From the NCBI GenBank assembly GCA_947625655.1, contig CANQPD010000021.1, forward strand, positions 1 through 54,795: a stretch of DNA of 54,795 bases. Reading direction: 5' to 3'. Under the pieces are notes generated by a model that saw only the letters and a list, made by a program, of their open reading frames with translations, was not told the DNA's origin and did not search any database. The translations under genes were made by a program, and so were the position numbers. This DNA is from an uncultured Dysosmobacter sp. (GTDB lineage: Bacteria; Bacillota; Clostridia; Oscillospirales; Oscillospiraceae). Below, piece by piece: positions 49,262 to 54,795 of the stretch (positions are counted from its first letter, which is position 1; each line of letters starts with the position of its first letter).

Positions 49262-51676
49262 ATGGCAAGCAAACCCCACAGAAAAAGCGACGCGGCCCGC
49301 CGGGCCAATCAGGTGATCCGCACCAGGACGCTCCTCATCATGCTGCTGCTGGGCGTGTGCACGTTTCTGGTGCTGTTCTGGAAACTGTACGACATCCAGA
49401 TCAACCAGCACGAGGCCATGCAGGAGAAGGCCGTGGACCAGCAGACCCGCAGCGCGGTGATCTCCGCCTCCCGGGGCACGATCTATGACCGCAGCGGCGT
49501 CACCCTGGCCATCTCCGCCTCGGCGGAGACGGTGAACATCTCCCCCAAGGCCATCGCCGAATTCGTGGAAAGCCAGCAGACGGCCATTGAAGCCGCCGCC
49601 GAAAAGGCGAAGGAGAAGGGCGAGAGCTACACCGCGCCCCGGGTGCGGGACCAGGCCTACATCGCCCGGGGCCTGAGCCGCATCCTGGAGGTCAGCGAGG
49701 CCTGGGTTCTGGAGCGGATGGAGCATACCGACTGGCAGTACGTGGAGGTCAGAAGGAAGGCGGAGCGGGAGATGACCGATGAGGTCCGCCGCTTCATCAA
49801 CGGCGAGATCGACGACCAGGGGAACGAGGTCGCGGAGGATCAGCAAAAGCGGCTCCAGGGCGTCTGGCTCCAGCCGGATTCCAAGCGCTACTATCCCTAC
49901 AGCAGCCTGGCCGCCAACGTCATCGGCTTTGTCAACAGTGAAAACCAGGGCGGCGTGGGCCTGGAGGCCAAGTACAACGAAGAGCTGGACGGCACCGCCG
50001 GACTGACCGTCACGGCGAAAAACGCCGTGGGCACCGACCTGCTGTATCAGTATGAGCAGTATTACGACGCCGAAAACGGCAGCAGCCTGCTGCTGACCCT
50101 GGACGTCAAGGTCCAGTCCTATCTGGAAAAGGGCCTGGAGAGCATGGTGAAGAAATACGACGCCGAAAACGGCGGCACCGGCATCGTCATGGACGTGAAC
50201 ACCGGCGCCATCATCGCCATGGCGTCCTATCCCAATTACGACGTCAACCAGTACGGCACCATTCTGGACGAGGCGCTGCAGGAAAAGCTGGACGCCTCCC
50301 TGGCGGAGCTGGAGAAGAAAAAGGACACCTACGAGAGCGAGGAGGCATATCAGGCCGCCGTCGACAAGGCCATGAGCGACGCGGTCCAGACCCAGTGGCG
50401 CAACAAGTGCATCGACTCCACCTACGAGCCCGGCTCCACCTACAAGGCGCTCACGCTGGCGATGGCGCTGGAGGAGGGGAAGGTCAATATGAATTCCACC
50501 TTCGACTGCACTGGCTCCGTGAAGGTGGGCGTCTGGACCATGCGCTGCTCCAACCGCTCGGGCCACGGCCACCAGACCCTGGAGGAGGCGGTGGGCCACT
50601 CCTGCAACCCCGCGTTTATCAAGATGGGTCAGAGCATCGGCGCGTCCACCTATTATGAATATATGAAGTCCTTCGGCCTGACCGAAAAGACCGGCGTGGA
50701 TATGATTGGAGAGGTTCCGGGCATTATCAGTGAGGAGAGCTTGAAAAACGATATTGCGGCGCTGGCCTCCTATTCCTTCGGCCAGACCTTCAACGTCACG
50801 CCCCTTGCTCTGATCCGGGCCCAGGCGGCCTGCATCAACGGCGGCTATCTGTACACGCCCTACATCGTGGAGCAGGTCCTGGACGACGACGGCAACATCA
50901 TCAGCCAGCACGATTCCACCCCCGTCCGGCAGGTCATCAGTGAGGAGACCTCCGCCAAGGTCCGCCAGTGCCTGGAATATGTGGTCGCCCAGGGCGGCGG
51001 CAAGAACGGCCAGGTGGCGGGCTACCGCATCGGCGGCAAGACCGGCACCGCGGATAAGACCGGCACCGGCGACGTGGTGGTGTCCTTCATGTGCTTCGCC
51101 CCGGCGGACGATCCCCAGTACATCATGCTGCTGACCATGGACACCCCCAGCCGCACCACCGGCACCCCTGTCTTCGGCGGCACCATGGTGGCCCCGGCGG
51201 CCAGCCAGATCATGGCGGATATCCTGCCCGCCCTGGGCCTGGAGCCGGACTACTCCGCCGCGGAGCTGGAGACGGCGGACGCCGCCGTCCTCAATGTGGT
51301 GGGCCAGACGCCGGCGGACGCCAAGGCCAAGCTGGAGGCGGCGGGCTTCTCCTGCCGCACCGTGGGCAGCGGCGATACCGTGACGGACCAGACCCCGGCG
51401 GGCGGCGCCATCGTGCCCAACAACGCCACGGTCATCCTGTATCTGGGCCAGCAGAAGCCGGATACGGCCTGCGTCGTGCCCAATGTAGTGGGCAAAACGG
51501 CGGCGGAGGCCAACAGGTCCCTGACCAACGCGGGCCTGATCATGAAGGTGACGGGCACCACCAGCTCCACCTCCGGCAACGTCCGGGCCATCAGCCAGAA
51601 CTACCCGGAGGGAACGGAGCTGAAGGCCGGCGACGTGGTCACCGTCCAGTTCGGCGACACCTCGGTGCTGGATTAG
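49262..51676 (+). CDS. Class B penicillin-binding protein with two PASTA domains
   Basis: An 804-aa PBP2/SpoVD-type D,D-transpeptidase. A single membrane helix (TLLIMLLLGVCTFLVLFW) is followed by the PBP dimer domain (SRGTIYDRSGVTLAIS) and the transpeptidase domain with STYK (Ser392), SCN (Ser447) and KTG (Lys593). Two PASTA domains follow at about 680-740 and 745-800 (NVVGQTPADAKAKLEAAGF, NVVGKTAAEANRSLTNAGL). Position in the dcw cluster fits either the division enzyme PBP2B/FtsI or the spore cortex enzyme SpoVD; the PASTA number favours the division type but does not decide it. ATG 49262 has GGAGGAG upstream. Confidence 0.93.
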   Translation: MASKPHRKSDAARRANQVIRTRTLLIMLLLGVCTFLVLFWKLYDIQINQHEAMQEKAVDQQTRSAVISASRGTIYDRSGVTLAISASAETVNISPKAIAEFVESQQTAIEAAAEKAKEKGESYTAPRVRDQAYIARGLSRILEVSEAWVLERMEHTDWQYVEVRRKAEREMTDEVRRFINGEIDDQGNEVAEDQQKRLQGVWLQPDSKRYYPYSSLAANVIGFVNSENQGGVGLEAKYNEELDGTAGLTVTAKNAVGTDLLYQYEQYYDAENGSSLLLTLDVKVQSYLEKGLESMVKKYDAENGGTGIVMDVNTGAIIAMASYPNYDVNQYGTILDEALQEKLDASLAELEKKKDTYESEEAYQAAVDKAMSDAVQTQWRNKCIDSTYEPGSTYKALTLAMALEEGKVNMNSTFDCTGSVKVGVWTMRCSNRSGHGHQTLEEAVGHSCNPAFIKMGQSIGASTYYEYMKSFGLTEKTGVDMIGEVPGIISEESLKNDIAALASYSFGQTFNVTPLALIRAQAACINGGYLYTPYIVEQVLDDDGNIISQHDSTPVRQVISEETSAKVRQCLEYVVAQGGGKNGQVAGYRIGGKTGTADKTGTGDVVVSFMCFAPADDPQYIMLLTMDTPSRTTGTPVFGGTMVAPAASQIMADILPALGLEPDYSAAELETADAAVLNVVGQTPADAKAKLEAAGFSCRTVGSGDTVTDQTPAGGAIVPNNATVILYLGQQKPDTACVVPNVVGKTAAEANRSLTNAGLIMKVTGTTSSTSGNVRAISQNYPEGTELKAGDVVTVQFGDTSVLD

Positions 51677-51797
51677 CGCCGCGGACGGCAGATTCTGCAA
51701 GGTTTTCAGCACGATTCTCCGTATACTTCGCGTTTTTGCCTGTCTATAATGGTTTTGGCAGAATTTCAGCGTCAAAACTGTGTAAAGGGGCTTGCTT

Positions 51798-53282
51798 ATG
51801 AAATTGAAGGAACTTTTACGGGGCATTGACGTCCTCTCCGCCACGGCGGACATGGACCTGGAGATCCCCAATATCAGCTACGACTCCCGCACCACCCGCC
51901 CCGGCGACCTGTTTGTGGCCATGACCGGCTTCGCCGTGGACGGCCATGGGTTTATCGGAAAGGCCCTGGCCGCCGGCGCGGCGGCGGTGCTGTGTGAGAA
52001 GATCCCCCAGAGGGGTATGCTCGAGGGGATCACTGAGATACCCCCGGGGGGTATCCCCTATGTCCAGGTGGCGGACTCCCGCCGGGCCCTGGCGGCGGTG
52101 GGGGCCAATTTCTTCGGCCACCCGGCGGACAGTATGACCATGGTGGGCGTCACCGGCACCAACGGCAAAACCACCACCACCTACCTCCTGAAAGCCATCC
52201 TGGAGCAGGAGCTGGGGGCCAGAGTGGGCCTCATCGGCACCAACCAGAACATGATCGGCGGCGAGGTCATCCCCACGGAGCGCACCACGCCGGAGTCCTT
52301 TGAGCTCCAGCGGCTCTTTGCCCAAATGCGGGACGCGGGCTGCTCTCACGTGGTGATGGAGGTCTCCTCCCACGCCCTGGCCCTGGACCGGGTCTACGGC
52401 GTCCATTACGCCGTGGGCATTTTCACCAACCTGACCCAGGACCACCTGGACTTCCACAAGACCATGGAGGCCTACTGCGACGCCAAGGCCCTGCTGTTCC
52501 GGAACTGCGATGACGGCGTCTGCAACGCCGACGACCCCTGGACGCCCCGGCTGCTGGAGAACGCGGCCTGCCGGAAGTTCTTCTACGCGGAGCACGCGGA
52601 CGCGGACCTGCGGGCGGAGGACGTGGAGCTGGCGGCGGACCACGTGGCCTTTACGGCGGTGACGGCGGAGAAAAAAATCCCCGTCCGGGTGAATATCCCC
52701 GGCGGCTTCATGATCTACAATACCCTGGATGTGCTGGGGGCGGCGCTGATGCTGGGCATTCCTCTGGAGAAGAGCGCCGACGCCCTGGCCCGGGTGCCCC
52801 ATGTGAAGGGGCGGGTGGAGGTGGTCCCCACGCCGGGGAAGCCCTACACCGTGCTCATCGACTATGCCCACAGCCCCGACGGCCTGGAAAACGTCCTGAC
52901 CTCCGTCAAGGGCTTTGCCAAGGGCCGCACCATCGCGCTGTTCGGCTGCGGCGGCGACCGGGATAAGACCAAGCGGCCCAAGATGGGCAGAGTTGCCGCG
53001 GAGATCGCGGACTTTGCCGTCGTCACCACCGACAACCCCCGGACGGAGAAGCCGGCGGACATCATCGCCGACATCCTGCCGGGGCTGGAGGGCACTTCCA
53101 CCCCCTATGTGGTGGTGGAAGACCGCGTGGAGGCCATCCACTGGGCGATGGACCACGCAGAGGCGGGCGACGTCATTGTCCTGTGCGGCAAGGGCCACGA
53201 GACCTACCAGGAGGTCAACCACGTCAAGCACCACATGGATGAGCGGGAGATCGTGGCGGCGTATCTGAATGCCGAAAAATGA
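51798..53282 (+). CDS. murE: UDP-MurNAc-tripeptide synthetase MurE (DAP type)
   Basis: MurE, 494 aa, adds the third amino acid to UDP-MurNAc-L-Ala-D-Glu. The ATP loop is GTNGKTTTTYLL and the C-terminal TDNPRTEKP motif marks meso-diaminopimelate specificity. ATG 51798 is chosen over the in-frame TTG at 51792 because AAAGGGG is seven bases upstream. Between CEKIP and YVQVADSRRAL lies an extra loop of about a dozen residues encoded by a palindromic stretch (52011-52058), unusual for MurE. A TATAAT at 51745-51750 may be a weak promoter. A family A element follows three bases after the stop. Confidence 0.96.
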   Translation: MKLKELLRGIDVLSATADMDLEIPNISYDSRTTRPGDLFVAMTGFAVDGHGFIGKALAAGAAAVLCEKIPQRGMLEGITEIPPGGIPYVQVADSRRALAAVGANFFGHPADSMTMVGVTGTNGKTTTTYLLKAILEQELGARVGLIGTNQNMIGGEVIPTERTTPESFELQRLFAQMRDAGCSHVVMEVSSHALALDRVYGVHYAVGIFTNLTQDHLDFHKTMEAYCDAKALLFRNCDDGVCNADDPWTPRLLENAACRKFFYAEHADADLRAEDVELAADHVAFTAVTAEKKIPVRVNIPGGFMIYNTLDVLGAALMLGIPLEKSADALARVPHVKGRVEVVPTPGKPYTVLIDYAHSPDGLENVLTSVKGFAKGRTIALFGCGGDRDKTKRPKMGRVAAEIADFAVVTTDNPRTEKPADIIADILPGLEGTSTPYVVVEDRVEAIHWAMDHAEAGDVIVLCGKGHETYQEVNHVKHHMDEREIVAAYLNAEK

Positions 53283-53284
53283 TC

Positions 53285-53399
53285 CGCCGGGAGTCCGGCG
53301 CCTGAGTATTTTTGCAGAGCAAGATCTTGAAATGGGCGTGCTCCGCCTGCCCATTTGAGTGAAATGCGGGGCCCCCGCAAAATCGGAGATTTTGTGGGG
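53285..53399 (+). repeat. Family A four-hairpin element, copy A5
   Basis: H0 CGCCGG/CCGGCG (53285-53300), H1 TTTTGC/GCAAGA (53310-53324), H2 AAATGGGC/GCCCATTT (53330-53356), H3 CCCCGCAAAATC/GATTTTGTGGGG with loop GGA (53373-53399). It starts three bases after the murE stop. AAATGA, spanning the murE stop, recurs at 53403-53408 just beyond the element. Confidence 0.72.
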
Positions 53400-53453
53400 C
53401 GCAAATGAGACACAAAAGCGCCGGAGGGCGGCGACGAGAGGGAGAGGGAGAAG

Positions 53454-54440
53454 ATGGATATTTCATCATTGCTTGCGCTGGCCGTCAGCTTTCTGCTGAC
53501 GCTGGTCATCGGCAGATCGCTGATCGCGGAGCTGCGGAAGCTGAAGGCCGGACAGGAGATCCGGGAAGACGGCCCCAAGTGGCACGCCGGCAAGGCCGGG
53601 ACGCCTACCATGGGTGGCATCATGTTCATTCTGGGCACCGGCGTGGCGGTGTTTGCCGTGGGCTGGCGGCAGATGCTGGGGGGAGAATTTTCCCACCTGT
53701 ATGTCTATCTGTTCGCGCTGGTCTTCGGCATGATCGGCTTTGTGGACGATTACCGCAAGGTCCGCCAGCACCAGAACGAGGGCCTGACCGCCAAGCAGAA
53801 GTTCATTTTGCAGCTGGCGGCGGCGGTGGTGTTTTTGTGCCTGATGCGGTACGAGGGGCTTTTGACCAACGCGCTGTACATCCCCTTTTTGAATGTGACC
53901 TGGACCGTCAACTGGATCGTCTATCTGGTGTTTGCCGCCTTTGTCATCGTGGGCTGCGTCAACGCCGTGAACCTGACTGACGGCATCGACGGCCTGGCAT
54001 GCAGCGTCACCTTTGTGGTGATGGTGTTTTTCACCGCCGCCGCGCTGGGCTGGAGCATGTTTGACCTGGCCCTGTTCCCAGCGGCCCTGACGGGGGGGCT
54101 TGCGGCGTTCTTCGTCTATAACCGCCACCCCGCCAAGGTCTTCATGGGCGACACGGGGAGCCTCTTCCTGGGCGGCGCCGTGGCGGCTCTGGGCTTTGCC
54201 CTGGATATGCCCCTGATCCTGATTCCGGTGGGGATCATCTACATCGCCGAGACCCTGTCCGACATCATCCAGGTGGCCTATTTCAAGGCCACCCATGGCA
54301 GGCGCTTTTTCAAAATGGCCCCGCTGCATCACCATCTGGAGCTGTCCGGCTGGAGCGAGACCAAGCTGGTGGCGGTGTTTTCCGGCATTACGCTGGTGTG
54401 CTGCGCGCTGGCATACCTGGGCATCCAGGGGAGATACTAA
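53454..54440 (+). CDS. mraY: Phospho-MurNAc-pentapeptide transferase MraY
   Basis: MraY, 328 aa, a polytopic enzyme that transfers phospho-MurNAc-pentapeptide to undecaprenyl phosphate to make lipid I. The GTPTMGGIMFI start, FVDDYRK, NAVNLTDGIDGLA, FMGDTGSLFLGG and PLHHHLELSGWSE motifs contain the catalytic aspartates and the histidine cluster. About ten hydrophobic helices are present. ATG 53454 follows GGGAGAAG. The family A array starts right after its stop codon; murD is expected further right, outside the window. Confidence 0.97.
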   Translation: MDISSLLALAVSFLLTLVIGRSLIAELRKLKAGQEIREDGPKWHAGKAGTPTMGGIMFILGTGVAVFAVGWRQMLGGEFSHLYVYLFALVFGMIGFVDDYRKVRQHQNEGLTAKQKFILQLAAAVVFLCLMRYEGLLTNALYIPFLNVTWTVNWIVYLVFAAFVIVGCVNAVNLTDGIDGLACSVTFVVMVFFTAAALGWSMFDLALFPAALTGGLAAFFVYNRHPAKVFMGDTGSLFLGGAVAALGFALDMPLILIPVGIIYIAETLSDIIQVAYFKATHGRRFFKMAPLHHHLELSGWSETKLVAVFSGITLVCCALAYLGIQGRY

Positions 54441-54445
54441 GCAGG

Positions 54446-54795
54446 ACATTGATTTGAGCGGAGGGCTCCCGCGAAAGCGGAGCTTTCGTGGGAAGTGCGC
54501 GCAAAGCGCGCAGCGCGCGGACAGCGCGTCAAGTGTTTTTGCCGCAGGGAAAAACCTTGAAATCGGCCGAATTCAGTTCGGACGATTTGAGTTGGATCGG
54601 AAGGGCTCCCGCGAAAGCGGAGCTTTCGTGGGCCGTGCGCGCAAGGCGCGCAGCGCGCGGACAGCGCGTCAAGTGTTTTCACGGGAGTGAAAACCTTGAA
54701 ATCGGCCAAATTCATTTTGGACGATTTGAGTTGGATCGGAAGGGCTCCCGCGAAAGCGGAGCTTTCGTGGGCCGTGCGCGCAAGGCGCGCAGCGC
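54446..54795 (+). repeat. Tandem array of family A elements (A3, A4 and partial copies)
   Basis: The GGGCTCCCGCGAAAGC core recurs at 54463, 54603 and 54742, a period of 139-140 bases. A first partial unit has only the end of H2 plus H3 (54468-54492). A3 is complete at 54514-54632 (H2 AAATCG-CCGAA/TTCGG-CGATTT) and A4 at 54654-54771 (H2 AAATCG-CCAAA/TTTGG-CGATTT). A further unit begins after 54771 and is cut by the window edge. GCGCGC hairpins link the units. No reading frame with a ribosome site was seen. Confidence 0.85.

Noticed and set aside
49166..51871. Very long minus-strand reading frame opposite the PBP gene
   Set aside because: High GC leaves few stops in the antisense frame; composition (runs of Gly, His, Val, Asp) is that of a shadow frame and there is no ribosome site. 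The same applies to 12763-14988, 9439-11244, 1453-2709 and 15187-16899 on the minus strand.

Overview
The window reads as chromosomal core sequence from a high-GC, spore-former-lineage Clostridia (Oscillospirales type, in the general area of Flavonifractor, Lawsonibacter or Oscillibacter). Pointers are a T-box leader on thrS, RNase Y, an Asp23/FakA pair, a DAP-type MurE, an SLH-domain surface protein, TAXI-type TRAP transport, a two-gene minimal SufC/SufB locus, a PASTA-carrying class B PBP in the mraZ-rsmH-ftsL cluster, and strong AAGGAGG-type ribosome sites. The genus call is inference. No rRNA, tRNA, CRISPR array, IS transposase or prophage is visible.

Layout. 1-5610: sensor kinase, YqhQ-like protein, prmC, recA-recX. 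5607-8441: a small gene divergent from an XRE repressor, then rimO, a Cdd1-like gene and pgsA. 8586-11331: second XRE/small-gene divergent pair and T-box-thrS. 11622-14883: TAXI TRAP transporter. 15184-21085: MacB-type exporter (adaptor, ATPase, permease) with an SLH protein. 21414-27029: XRE-cupin regulator, GNAT, bioY under a BirA-type operator, uracil-DNA glycosylase, CmpB-like membrane protein, RlmI-like methyltransferase, amidase. 27381-28928: rny. 29093-33555: PrpR-like regulator divergent from a KdgT-type permease plus a split UxaA-type dehydratase. 33779-38561: sufCB, ferritin-like protein, CMP-kinase-like protein, DUF2461, HD protein. 38617-43903 (minus): DUF3021/LytTR pair, fakA-asp23, membrane proteins. 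44023-46271: TetR, rsmD-coaD and a coiled-coil gene. 46652 to the end: dcw cluster mraZ, rsmH, ftsL-like, PBP, murE, mraY.

The most unusual content is between genes. At least four families of short palindromic repeats occur. Family A, about 120 nt with a mobile unit of about 140 nt, has four consecutive hairpins whose stems change in a compensatory way between five copies; four of the five are in the dcw cluster, between co-directional genes. One copy separates the rsmH 3' end from a second copy of the same 20-codon tail that differs at ten third codon positions but encodes the identical peptide. A similar tail duplication follows the amidase gene, and a 40-bp exact direct repeat flanks a family C copy. 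Family D copies both lie in or beside terminator stems. Family B has inverted termini and brackets prmC. Together these suggest small structured mobile elements that prefer gene ends and terminators.
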